From a virus: 64,000 bases of DNA. Position 1 is the stretch's first letter. Every line of letters begins with the position of its first letter. Made by a program: the position numbers and the translations under genes. A model generated the notes under the pieces. The model was not told the origin of the DNA. It saw only the letters and a list, made by a program, of their open reading frames with translations, and made no database searches. The stretch spans positions 1 to 64,000 of IMG/VR virus record IMGVR_UViG_3300044981_000204; one strand, written 5' to 3'. Below are positions 1-5,558 of the stretch, piece after piece.

Positions 1-360
1 CTCCTTCCTCAGCTGGTACTTGCGCCCAGCCTTGACCGAGCGGACCCCCTGGACAGGGGGTTTGCCTAGCTCAGCTTCGACGAGGCCCAACGCGTCCGGC
101 GCCCAGCAGGCGAGGTCCTTGGCGCCGCAATCGTAACACCACCACGTGAAGCCGCTAAACTGTGGGTCATAGGCTCGATAGATATTTAGCCCGGTGAGGT
201 AGCGCAAAACAAACCCACCGGACTTCGTCTCCACCTCCTCGGTAATTGCACAAAAGGCGCAGCCCTTGAACACTGAGCCGCACCGGTATCCCACCTTGGA
301 CAGCGCCAAAGCCTGTCGCCGCGGGGAAGACTCCTTCATCGCGGCTTGTAGTCTGGTCAT
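1..360 (-). CDS. Cysteine-rich zinc-binding-type protein, 3' part beyond the window
   Basis: An open frame starts at the ATG at 360 on the minus strand behind the site GGAGGTAAA and runs off the left edge, so about 120 codons are visible. It has two cysteine clusters: CGSVFKGCAFC near residues 27-37 and CYDC near residues 77-80, with tryptophans close by. This looks like a structural zinc ribbon. The start overlaps the TGA of the preceding gene (ATGA), which implies translational coupling. The function is not recognised. A 16-base palindrome lies inside the coding sequence near the left edge and encodes Pro-Pro-Val-Gln-Gly. Confidence 0.6.
   Translation of the reverse strand, partial: MTRLQAAMKESSPRRQALALSKVGYRCGSVFKGCAFCAITEEVETKSGGFVLRYLTGLNIYRAYDPQFSGFTWWCYDCGAKDLACWAPDALGLVEAELGKPPVQGVRSVKAGRKYQLRKE
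45..60. repeat. 16-base palindrome, copy A
   Basis: CCCCCTGGACAGGGGG has 7-bp complementary arms and a two-base centre. It lies inside a coding sequence, and an identical copy is at 3043-3058 inside an unrelated gene. Both are read in the frame that gives PPVQG. Confidence 0.8.
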
Positions 361-680
361 TTTACCTCCTCACCTAACTTCGCGATCTGCCTCGGCACAT
401 CGCCGCTGTAGTCCCACAGCCCAAAGCCGGGATCCTCACCATAGGTGAGCCACCCCTCATCGCTGTTGTGGGCCATGGTCTCAACGTGCAGCTCACTCTG
501 CAGCGTCACAATTAGCCTTGCTCGCTCGCCTCCTGGCCAATCTAGTTTGTCGACGACCTCGTTCCATAAGTCGCTGGGGAACTTGCCATCCTCGAATTGA
601 ACGTCAAGGTCGAACTCCTCCTTTCCCTTCATAACTTCTACATCATTTTCATCAAACACCAGATAATTTACCTTCAACAT
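357..680 (-). CDS. Hypothetical acidic protein, 107 aa
   Basis: The start at 680 (MLKVNYLVFDENDVEVMKGK) is preferred over the longer frame to 761 because AGAAGGAAGGAT precedes it and the longer form would read through two hairpins. The protein is acidic, with an E/D-rich middle and several tryptophans, and has no signal peptide or membrane segment. The stop overlaps the next start (ATGA). No family is recognised. Confidence 0.65.
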   Translation of the reverse strand: MLKVNYLVFDENDVEVMKGKEEFDLDVQFEDGKFPSDLWNEVVDKLDWPGGERARLIVTLQSELHVETMAHNSDEGWLTYGEDPGFGLWDYSGDVPRQIAKLGEEVK

Positions 681-706
681 ATCCTTCCTTCTAGCCTGAT
701 CTTCAA

Positions 707-756
707 CCCGCGGAGGCCATCCCGCGGGGACGGGGCGACTAGCGCGCTCGCCCCGT
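707..756 (-). promoter_or_regulatory. Tandem hairpins in the leader of the 107-aa gene
   Basis: Read on the minus strand, the first hairpin has arms ACGGGGCG/CGCCCCGT (730-756) and the second CCGCGGG/CCCGCGG (707-728). The first follows the upstream stop codon by about 8 bases. Its loop contains GCGCTAGT, which also occurs in the loop of the hairpin at 2213-2241 although the stems differ. No U-run follows, so a processing or translational control element fits better than a terminator. Confidence 0.6.
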
Positions 757-763
757 TTCACTG

Positions 764-1195
764 CTAGTTGTCTTCTTCCTCACCTCCATGTAGATCGTCG
801 TACACCGCGCCGCCAAACTTCCCGGTTGCCTTGAGCTCGGCGATGACTGCTTGGTCGCAGCCGTGACAACTGTACTCATCGATTAAGTCAGCATCGATGA
901 GGTCCCCCAACAAGCCCTGCGCATGGTCGTACTCCAGTCCATCATACATGAAGTTGTTGACGGCGAACTCCTTGAGGAAGACCTGGTCGTTGAGGATCTT
1001 CTCACGCAGCTCGTCGCTGATCAAGCGCTCCGGTTCCTCGACAACGTTGAAGGTCTCCTTTGCGACGTCGACCACTGCAGCAGTAAATGTGCTGCAGTGA
1101 GCATTGAGCGAAGGATCTCGCCTCAGCGCCTCCCAAACGTCCTCGGCCAACTTCTCGACGTGGACGCGCCAAATAGTCTGCTTCTTGTTTTCCAT
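764..1195 (-). CDS. Hypothetical protein, 143 aa
   Basis: Starts MENKKQTIWRVHVEKLAEDV behind AAAGGAGAAGCC. The protein is acidic, probably all-helical, with an acidic tail (GGEEEDN) and a CHGC pair near residue 110. No recognisable domain. Part of the minus-strand mini-gene operon. Confidence 0.65.
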   Translation of the reverse strand: MENKKQTIWRVHVEKLAEDVWEALRRDPSLNAHCSTFTAAVVDVAKETFNVVEEPERLISDELREKILNDQVFLKEFAVNNFMYDGLEYDHAQGLLGDLIDADLIDEYSCHGCDQAVIAELKATGKFGGAVYDDLHGGEEEDN

Positions 1196-1205
1196 GGCTT
1201 CTCCT

Positions 1206-1745
1206 TTAGCTGTTGACTCGCTCGATGTTGCCGTGCGCCTCGAGCCCGCGGCTGTGCTTCCCCTTGTAGTACTCCCAGATCCGAACGCCGCCCTGCCTCG
1301 TGGCCAGGACCCTCTCGTTCGCGACCATCATCTTGTGGATGTCCTCCTCGGCGACGACCTCACCGACTCGGACGTGCGCGCCCAAGATCTGGACGATGGT
1401 GTGCACCTGCGGAGTCGCACACCACCTGACCTCTGTGCTGAGCAGGCGGTACTTCGCCGTGCTTACCCGCTTCTCGACGACGGTCGGCGGAGGAACCCCC
1501 CTCACCGCCCCAGCCTCGACCAGCAGCTCCTCCAGCTGCCTCCTGGCCTCAGCGAGCTCAGCGCTGGGCGCCAGCTTGCGCAGCCTTGGCACGTTCCTCT
1601 TCATGGTCGCGACCACGTCGGGGTCGTCGGCGTAGGCCCTGTTCTCCTCGCTCGCGAGCAGGTCGCACGCGATCGCCTTGAACTCCGCGCAGGACTCGGC
1701 CTCGCCGAACTCCGCGATGATTGCTTGCTTTCTTTCTTGATTCAC
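1206..1745 (-). CDS. Hypothetical protein, 179 aa
   Basis: Starts MNQERKQAIIAEFGEAESCA behind AGAAAGGATGACC. The start overlaps the stop of the YeiW-like gene (ATGA). The N-terminal half looks helical with a charged stretch (ELAEARRQLEELLVEAG). The C-terminal half is richer in hydrophobic beta-type residues. No family recognised. Confidence 0.65.
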   Translation of the reverse strand: MNQERKQAIIAEFGEAESCAEFKAIACDLLASEENRAYADDPDVVATMKRNVPRLRKLAPSAELAEARRQLEELLVEAGAVRGVPPPTVVEKRVSTAKYRLLSTEVRWCATPQVHTIVQILGAHVRVGEVVAEEDIHKMMVANERVLATRQGGVRIWEYYKGKHSRGLEAHGNIERVNS

Positions 1746-1990
1746 TTGGTCATCCTTTCTAGTCTTCGAATTTGGTAGAAGGCTTCCCTAGCACTGCTGC
1801 CGCAGAAGGCCTCCTCTGCACTAAATGATGAGCACACCTTCGGCCTCTCAGGTCGACCGAACAGTGAGCAAAGTCCATTGGTCAAGTTCACGCACCGAAC
1901 GCCGGCAGGTTTCCCTGCCGGCATCCCAGGTATGGGTGAGCTGATCGAGATCGCGACACAGCAAGCACCGCACCCAGTCCTGCAGTCCAT
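1742..1990 (-). CDS. YeiW/YkgJ-family cysteine-cluster protein
   Basis: This 82-aa protein opens with MDCRTGCGACCVAISISSPI and continues with PGMPAGKPAGVRC. That closely matches the N-terminus of the E. coli YeiW-type members of the YkgJ (UPF0153) family, including the C-x3-C-x2-CC cluster, the SSPIPGMP segment and the later RPKVC and CG motifs. The family is thought to bind zinc or an iron-sulfur cluster; its biochemical role is not established. Length agrees with YeiW (about 84 aa). Its presence among phage early-type genes suggests an acquired host gene. Family assignment is firm, function is not. Confidence 0.85.
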   Translation of the reverse strand: MDCRTGCGACCVAISISSPIPGMPAGKPAGVRCVNLTNGLCSLFGRPERPKVCSSFSAEEAFCGSSAREAFYQIRRLERMTK

Positions 1991-1992
1991 GG

Positions 1993-2184
1993 CTACCTCG
2001 CTATCACCACCAGCGCATCATACAGCTGGTCCATCTCAACCTGCGTGCTCCTCGGGTACGACGCACAGCCGCGGATCGACTCCTCGCGCCGCCGGTACTC
2101 GTCGACCAGCGCCTTGGCATATGCAGGAACCTCCCGCTCGCCGCGGATGTACTCAACAACTACGGTCTCTCTGTCATTCTGCAT
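1993..2184 (-). CDS. Hypothetical protein, 63 aa
   Basis: Starts MQNDRETVVVEYIRGEREVP behind TTAAGGAGAACAAACCAA. Small, mixed charge, probably helical, no motif recognised. Its leader contains the hairpin at 2213-2241 and repeat copy 1 at 2257-2290. Confidence 0.6.
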   Translation of the reverse strand: MQNDRETVVVEYIRGEREVPAYAKALVDEYRRREESIRGCASYPRSTQVEMDQLYDALVVIAR

Positions 2185-2212
2185 TTGGTTTGTTCTCCTT
2201 AAGACTGTTGAA

Positions 2213-2241
2213 GGAGGGCAGACTAGCGCTCTCCGCCCTCC
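2213..2241 (-). promoter_or_regulatory. Leader hairpin with conserved loop
   Basis: GGAGGGC and GCCCTCC form a 7-bp stem. The loop contains AGCGCTAGT on the minus strand, matching the loop of the hairpin at 730-756 although the stems differ. It lies 29 bases upstream of the 63-aa gene. Different stem with same loop suggests a selected RNA fold. Confidence 0.6.
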
Positions 2242-2256
2242 GTTGGTCGCTCATTC

Positions 2257-2290
2257 GCCCCACCCATGGTCTCCCATCGAGCAGCGAGGG
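2257..2290 (-). repeat. Intergenic direct repeat, copy 1
   Basis: The core GATGGGAGACCATGGGTG (minus strand) with flanking CCTCGCTGCTC is shared almost exactly with 2517-2552 and in part with 3772-3810. All three lie between a stop codon and the next leader of the mini-gene cluster. Confidence 0.8.
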
Positions 2291-2303
2291 ACTAACATGT
2301 CGA

Positions 2304-2447
2304 CTAATTTTCTTCTATCAAATAGTCAACATTCTCAATTGCTGGACTTAATCCAGCGACGTCGACTAGAACCTTTATGATTGATTCAAACCCTTCTTTC
2401 GACAACTCCGGGGACTTGTCTAAGTAGACTGTGATAGTTGCTTTCAT
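2304..2447 (-). CDS. Small hypothetical protein, 47 aa
   Basis: ATG at 2447 behind AGGAGAAAAGCAAA, ending TAG. It begins MKATITVYLDKSPELSKEGF and reads as a beta strand followed by an amphipathic helix and an acidic end (YLIEEN), which would fit a compact alpha/beta fold. Flanked on both sides by the repeat and hairpin cassette. No family recognised. Confidence 0.6.
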   Translation of the reverse strand: MKATITVYLDKSPELSKEGFESIIKVLVDVAGLSPAIENVDYLIEEN

Positions 2448-2472
2448 TTTGCTTTTCTCCTATTTAGTTATG

Positions 2473-2501
2473 GGAGGACGAGTGTCGCTCTTTAGCCCTC
2501 C
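2473..2501 (-). promoter_or_regulatory. Leader hairpin, third member
   Basis: A 5-bp GGAGG/CCTCC stem encloses a loop containing AGAGCGACACTCGT. The right half resembles the hairpin at 2213-2241. It lies just upstream of the ribosome binding site of the 47-aa gene at 2447. Confidence 0.4.
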
Positions 2502-2516
2502 ATCGATTTGCTGTTT

Positions 2517-2552
2517 GCCCACACCCATGGTCTCCCATCGAGCAGCGAGGGG
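2517..2552 (-). repeat. Intergenic direct repeat, copy 2
   Basis: Carries the same core as copy 1, CTCGATGGGAGACCATGGGT, on the minus strand. It is followed by the GGAGGG hairpin, so repeat plus hairpin form a duplicated module. Confidence 0.8.
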
Positions 2553-2565
2553 CTTTTCCGCATAG

Positions 2566-2709
2566 CTAGTTCAGTTGCTCTAGTGCTTCCTTGCACTCGA
2601 AGAGTTGCTGCTGGACCCAGTCACAGTCGACCGGCTCCTCATTGTCCCTCGCAGAACCTACGTGGATCCAGACATCCCACATCTTGTCGATGATCTGTTG
2701 CTTGTTCAT
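2566..2709 (-). CDS. Small hypothetical protein, 47 aa
   Basis: ATG at 2709 behind AAAAGGAGAAATA gives MNKQQIIDKMWDVWIHVGSA. The longer upstream frame lacks a ribosome binding site. Predicted helical, with two tryptophan-containing amphipathic segments and a C-terminal LFECKEALEQLN helix. No family recognised. Confidence 0.6.
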   Translation of the reverse strand: MNKQQIIDKMWDVWIHVGSARDNEEPVDCDWVQQQLFECKEALEQLN

Positions 2710-2728
2710 TATTTCTCCTTTTTCTTCG

Positions 2729-3148
2729 TTAACCCTTGATGAAGTTCCGCGCGACGAACCCTGCTCGCACCCCATCGTTCTTCAACCCCCTGTAGTACCT
2801 AAACACGTACGTGGGGTCCTGCTTGCTCTTGCAGAGGCTGGGGTACTCGCCGCTACCATCCACCAGCATGGCGAAGACCTCCGGCTCAGCGTACTCGCGG
2901 TTGAGCTCCATGCCCTTGCTGAGTATCGCCGCGACGTCGGCCTGCTGCTGCGGAACCTTGCCCCAGGACTGCATCGACTTCGCGAGGAGGACGTACTTCC
3001 TAGTTGGGTCCGCCTTGCCTGGGCGCTGGTTCTTCTTGACCGCCCCCTGGACAGGGGGGTTGGCTTGGTCCTGCTCCTTGGTGAGCTCGGCGAGCTGCTT
3101 GCGCAGCAGGGCGAGCTGGACGTCTTCTACCTGCTCTATGTTGATCAT
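2729..3148 (-). CDS. Hypothetical protein, 139 aa, single-stranded-nucleic-acid-binding-like tail uncertain
   Basis: Begins MINIEQVEDVQLALLRKQLA with a leucine-rich coiled-coil-like helix. A basic Pro/Gln/Lys linker follows that includes PPVQG, encoded by palindrome copy B. The C-terminal domain is basic and aromatic (TYVFRYYRGLKND), which could be a nucleic-acid or protein contact surface, but no family is recognised. Confidence 0.6.
   Translation of the reverse strand: MINIEQVEDVQLALLRKQLAELTKEQDQANPPVQGAVKKNQRPGKADPTRKYVLLAKSMQSWGKVPQQQADVAAILSKGMELNREYAEPEVFAMLVDGSGEYPSLCKSKQDPTYVFRYYRGLKNDGVRAGFVARNFIKG
3043..3058. repeat. 16-base palindrome, copy B
   Basis: Identical to 45-60 (CCCCCTGGACAGGGGG) and read in the same frame relative to the coding sequence (PPVQG). 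The two host genes otherwise do not resemble each other. Confidence 0.8.
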
Positions 3149-3149
3149 G

Positions 3150-3389
3150 CTAGTTCTCCTTTGCTTCTTTCATCAGTTTCTCATGCAACACCTTGAAGAA
3201 GTACTTGCCGCCGAGTGGCGCCGCAATCCCTCCCCTCAGCAGCTCCGCCTCCTCGCAAGCCGCCATGTAGGTGAACGACCTGCCGAAGTAGTCCAGCCAC
3301 TGCTGCCTGACCACCTTCCCGTCGACCGACGTGAGGCAGTAGGCGACGCGGAAGCGGGCCTTCTTGACGAGCTCACTCTTTTGGCTCAT
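3150..3389 (-). CDS. Hypothetical protein, 79 aa
   Basis: Starts MSQKSELVKKARFRVAYCLT, overlapping the previous stop by ATGA, behind AAGGAGGCTGT. Basic N-terminus, an aromatic centre (WLDYFGRSFTYM) and a C-terminal lysine-rich helix. No family recognised. Confidence 0.6.
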   Translation of the reverse strand: MSQKSELVKKARFRVAYCLTSVDGKVVRQQWLDYFGRSFTYMAACEEAELLRGGIAAPLGGKYFFKVLHEKLMKEAKEN

Positions 3390-3589
3390 ACAGCCTCCTT
3401 CTTACTATTGTACTCCATGCTGCCGACGAATGACACGGAATAGCCAGTTGCCATGTCCACTCTGATGCCTGCCGGGCCCTTCAGCCTCGGCCAAGAGACG
3501 GGCTTGCGGCGGAGTTTGTATCCTGAGCGGCGGAGGGCGTCTGCCATCGCACTGCTCTTTACTGTTGAGTTGATTCCTACTAAGCTCAT
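3386..3589 (-). CDS. Hypothetical basic protein, 67 aa
   Basis: The start at 3589 (MSLVGINSTVKSSAMADALR) is preferred because it sits behind AAGGAGAACGC and overlaps the previous stop as ATGA. The protein is rich in Arg and Lys (RRSGYKLRRKPVSWPRLKG), suggesting nucleic-acid contact. No family recognised. Confidence 0.6.
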   Translation of the reverse strand: MSLVGINSTVKSSAMADALRRSGYKLRRKPVSWPRLKGPAGIRVDMATGYSVSFVGSMEYNSKKEAV

Positions 3590-3744
3590 GCGTTCTCCTT
3601 CTTCTGCAATACCACTAGTCCAATCACCAGGACGAGTACGACCGCGCCCACGGCGCGCCACTCCTCGCCAAAGCCAACACTCTTGGGCGCGAAGGTCAGG
3701 ACCAAGCCCAACACGGCGCCGACAGCTGCTGTTAACATAGTCAT
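3586..3744 (-). CDS. Small two-helix membrane protein, 52 aa
   Basis: ATG at 3744 behind AAAGGAGAAACGAAC. Two hydrophobic helices (about residues 4-19 and 30-47) flank a short charged turn (KSVGFGEEWR), and the tail is QKKENA. This is the topology of small phage inner-membrane effectors or holin-like peptides; function unknown. A longer frame to 4038 reads through another small gene and is rejected. Confidence 0.6.
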   Translation of the reverse strand: MTMLTAAVGAVLGLVLTFAPKSVGFGEEWRAVGAVVLVLVIGLVVLQKKENA

Positions 3745-3771
3745 GTTCGTTTCTCCTTTATTGATCAGAGG

Positions 3772-3810
3772 GCCCCACCCATGGTCTCCCATCGCGCGCG
3801 AGGAGCCCCT
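3772..3810 (-). repeat. Intergenic direct repeat, copy 3 (diverged)
   Basis: Shares GATGGGAGACCATGGGTGGGG with the other two copies, but the left flank is GCTCCTCGCGCGC. GAGGG and CCCTC arms surround it. It lies between the stop of the 47-aa gene and the leader of the membrane protein. Confidence 0.7.
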
Positions 3811-3815
3811 CGGTC

Positions 3816-3959
3816 CTACCTTACCTCGAACCACCACAGCACGACCCTCGCGTTCAGCACGATGGCCATGACCACGTTGTTGTTCCGCAGTTTCTCGATC
3901 GCGCGAGTCAGGGACATCTTTCCCACGACCGCACCATTCTCCAACTTCAGTGAGTACAT
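3816..3959 (-). CDS. Small hypothetical protein, 47 aa
   Basis: ATG at 3959 behind CTAAAGGAGAATTCGA; starts MYSLKLENGAVVGKMSLTRA and ends with an aromatic VVLWWFEVR strand. First gene of the minus-strand cluster, immediately downstream of the inverted repeat at 4019-4040. No family recognised. Confidence 0.55.
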   Translation of the reverse strand: MYSLKLENGAVVGKMSLTRAIEKLRNNNVVMAIVLNARVVLWWFEVR

Positions 3960-4018
3960 TCGAATTCTCCTTTAGGTTCATCAGCAAAACTTCACACGCG
4001 AGTCGGCACGCGGCCTCA

Positions 4019-4040
4019 GCATGGTCAGGGATGACCATGC
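4019..4040. promoter_or_regulatory. Perfect inverted repeat at the head of the minus-strand cluster
   Basis: GCATGGTCA and TGACCATGC are 9-bp arms around GGGA. It lies 60 bases upstream of the first minus-strand start codon. A dimeric repressor operator or a leader hairpin would both fit. Confidence 0.6.
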
Positions 4041-4763
4041 AGGGGGTCAGGTGTGTAAGATTGTGTAAAGAATCGCCTCAGCCCTGCGAACGCTTATGGG
4101 GCGAATAAAGGAAGATCTGATTTGTAAATTTGGGTAAACTATATCGGGGGTTGTGGTTGCTATATATAATCGCGCGCGTCACGCCCGAGCGTATATTATG
4201 TGTACGGAGAAAAAACGAAGACAAGAACAAGACGCGAGGGATTGACCCCCTGTTAAAGTGTGATTTTCTATGTTTTCAACAAGTTATTTGTAAGATATTG
4301 AGGCTTTATTGGATGTTGGAAAGAGTCAAGTCGTTTTTTTTCTTAAACATAGGTGCGCGTACGATTGGGGGATTGGACTATTGACTCCCTCGACCGGATT
4401 TTAGAAAAAATCCTATAAAACTCTTCGAATCAATACGCCAATAAACTGATTTCTAACTTGTTGGAATTGTTGAGCTCGACACTGCGCTTGAACCAATTTT
4501 TCGGCAATACTTGCCAATATTGGAAGCGTCCAAGTTGTTGAACCGAAAGAACAAGGCACTTGAACCGATCCAATATCGTATTCGCTTGTGCGAGGTTGTT
4601 CTGTGTTTTGGGGACGATGCGCGATGGAGGGAACTGCTCTTGTCGCACCAGGACCATACTATCCCCTGTTGAGCCCAAAGTAAACGACAACGTTCCCAAC
4701 TAGTCGCTCGTTGGAGCCCCGCGTTCCCGACTTAGCCGACCTTGCCCATGCTACGATGGTGGG
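4041..4763. other. AT-rich divergent intergenic region
   Basis: About 720 bases between the divergent gene clusters, visibly more AT-rich than its surroundings. I see no convincing gene: the two open frames present lack ribosome binding sites and family features. It holds a hairpin GGATTTT/AAAATCC (4396-4413), three direct repeats TTGAACC(A/G)A at about 4488, 4538 and 4560, and a palindrome CCAATATTGG near 4514. An origin, an early control region or a non-coding RNA are possible. Confidence 0.6.
4752..4757 (+). promoter_or_regulatory. -10 element placed for a leaderless transcript
   Basis: TACGAT is followed by exactly six bases and the GTG start at 4764. No ribosome binding site is present. 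Confidence 0.5.
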
Positions 4764-4958
4764 GTGACAGCACACCCCACCCCCTTCGCCTGCCCGTGCT
4801 GTCGCGGTCCCCTCGAGCAGCTCGGCGACGTCGTCGTCCCAAGTGTCGAAGACCCCGAGGTGTGGGTCCCGTCGAACCTCTACCGCTGTCAGGACTGTCC
4901 GTTCGGGAAGAACCGCTATCGCCTCGACGACCGAGGGAAACTGGTGGCCGTAATTTGA
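4764..4958 (+). CDS. Small zinc-ribbon protein, 64 aa
   Basis: GTG start with -10 TACGAT six bases upstream and no Shine-Dalgarno. Residues about 9-13 (CPCC) and 42-45 (CQDC) form a two-pair zinc ribbon. The rest is a short beta-rich domain. First gene of the plus-strand cluster. Exact role unknown. Confidence 0.6.
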   Translation: MTAHPTPFACPCCRGPLEQLGDVVVPSVEDPEVWVPSNLYRCQDCPFGKNRYRLDDRGKLVAVI

Positions 4959-4983
4959 CCGATGTTGGCGAACGGTCGCGTGG

Positions 4984-4989
4984 TACTAT
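4984..4989 (+). promoter_or_regulatory. -10 element overlapping an annotated ATG
   Basis: TACTAT is followed by seven bases and GTG at 4997. The in-frame ATG at 4988 overlaps the -10 box and so could not be transcribed from this promoter, which favours the GTG. Confidence 0.45.
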
Positions 4990-4996
4990 GGCCTTC

Positions 4997-5161
4997 GTGA
5001 AGAAGGTCGACCCATCTATTCGATGCGCCTACTGCGGCGGCCCGCACGACGAGGAGGTGTGCCCGAAGACCTGGCCTGGGTCGGTCGCTAGGCGCGACCT
5101 GAGGTGCTCGTATTGCGGCTCGAGGGAGCACGACTACGAGGACTGTCCCAAGCACGCGTAG
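4997..5161 (+). CDS. Double zinc-knuckle (CCHC) protein
   Basis: GTG at 4997 is chosen over the in-frame ATG at 4988, which overlaps the -10 box. The 54-aa product contains two CCHC knuckles: CAYCGGPHDEEVC (C-x2-C-x3-H-x4-C) and CSYCGSREHDYEDC (C-x2-C-x4-H-x4-C). Such knuckles bind single-stranded nucleic acid in retroviral Gag and related proteins. They are uncommon as a stand-alone phage protein. Target is unknown. Confidence 0.65.
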   Translation: MKKVDPSIRCAYCGGPHDEEVCPKTWPGSVARRDLRCSYCGSREHDYEDCPKHA

Positions 5162-5202
5162 GCAACTTATCCACGCCGTCGCGCGCCCTCCCGTGGTACT
5201 AT
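5161..5202 (+). promoter_or_regulatory. Promoter with upstream GGCAACTT element
   Basis: GGCAACTT at 5161 and TACTAT at 5197 are 36 bases apart, the spacing seen at four other promoters here. It drives the 91-aa gene, which has a proper leader and GGAGG site. Confidence 0.55.
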
Positions 5203-5223
5203 ATTGCTGGGAGGAACCAACCA

Positions 5224-5499
5224 ATGTCTTGGAGCGTGGGAGCCGTGGGGCGGACGCCAGCCGTGGCGGATGACCTAGTTAGGCAGTTGAACCAGTACAA
5301 GTGCAGCGAACCGGAGGAATCAGTCAAGCAGGCGGCCGGCGCAACCCTGGCGGCGGCCCTGGCCGCGCAGGAGCCGGGGACGGTGGTGAAGGTGCTGGCG
5401 TCGGGAAGCCAGAGCCAGTACCAGGGGAAGGACGGTTCGCCAGTCTATAAGAACCAGCTCAGCCTCTCAGTCGAACCCCTATACAACTTCATCGAGTAG
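5224..5499 (+). CDS. Hypothetical protein, 91 aa
   Basis: The start MSWSVGAVGRTPAVADDLVR follows GGGAGGAACCAACCA. An Ala-rich helical middle is followed by beta-type sequence (GTVVKVLASGSQSQYQGKDG). The longer upstream frame is ignored because it precedes the promoter. No family recognised. Confidence 0.6.
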   Translation: MSWSVGAVGRTPAVADDLVRQLNQYKCSEPEESVKQAAGATLAAALAAQEPGTVVKVLASGSQSQYQGKDGSPVYKNQLSLSVEPLYNFIE

Positions 5500-5546
5500 G
5501 CCCTGCGTCCCGAAGATTTCTCCGACATCGCTACTAGATCCCATGG

Positions 5547-5552
5547 TATGAT
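5547..5552 (+). promoter_or_regulatory. -10 element placed for a leaderless transcript
   Basis: TATGAT, then six bases, then the ATG at 5559; no ribosome binding site. Confidence 0.5.
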
Positions 5553-5558
5553 CATATC

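Noticed and set aside
3586-4038. 150-aa open frame covering two small genes
   Set aside because: The small genes ending at 3816 and 3586 each have a strong ribosome binding site and one is in another frame, and the repeat cassette lies inside the long frame.
4130-4384. 84-aa open frame on the plus strand in the intergenic region
   Set aside because: Irregular composition, no ribosome binding site, no recognisable domain; more likely chance in AT-rich DNA.
4395-4435. tRNA-like sequence (TTCGAATC)
   Set aside because: No acceptor stem or anticodon arm could be paired around it.
4430-4699. 89-aa open frame on the minus strand in the intergenic region
   Set aside because: It needs a TTG start, has no ribosome binding site, lies in AT-rich DNA with repeats, and no protein feature stands out.
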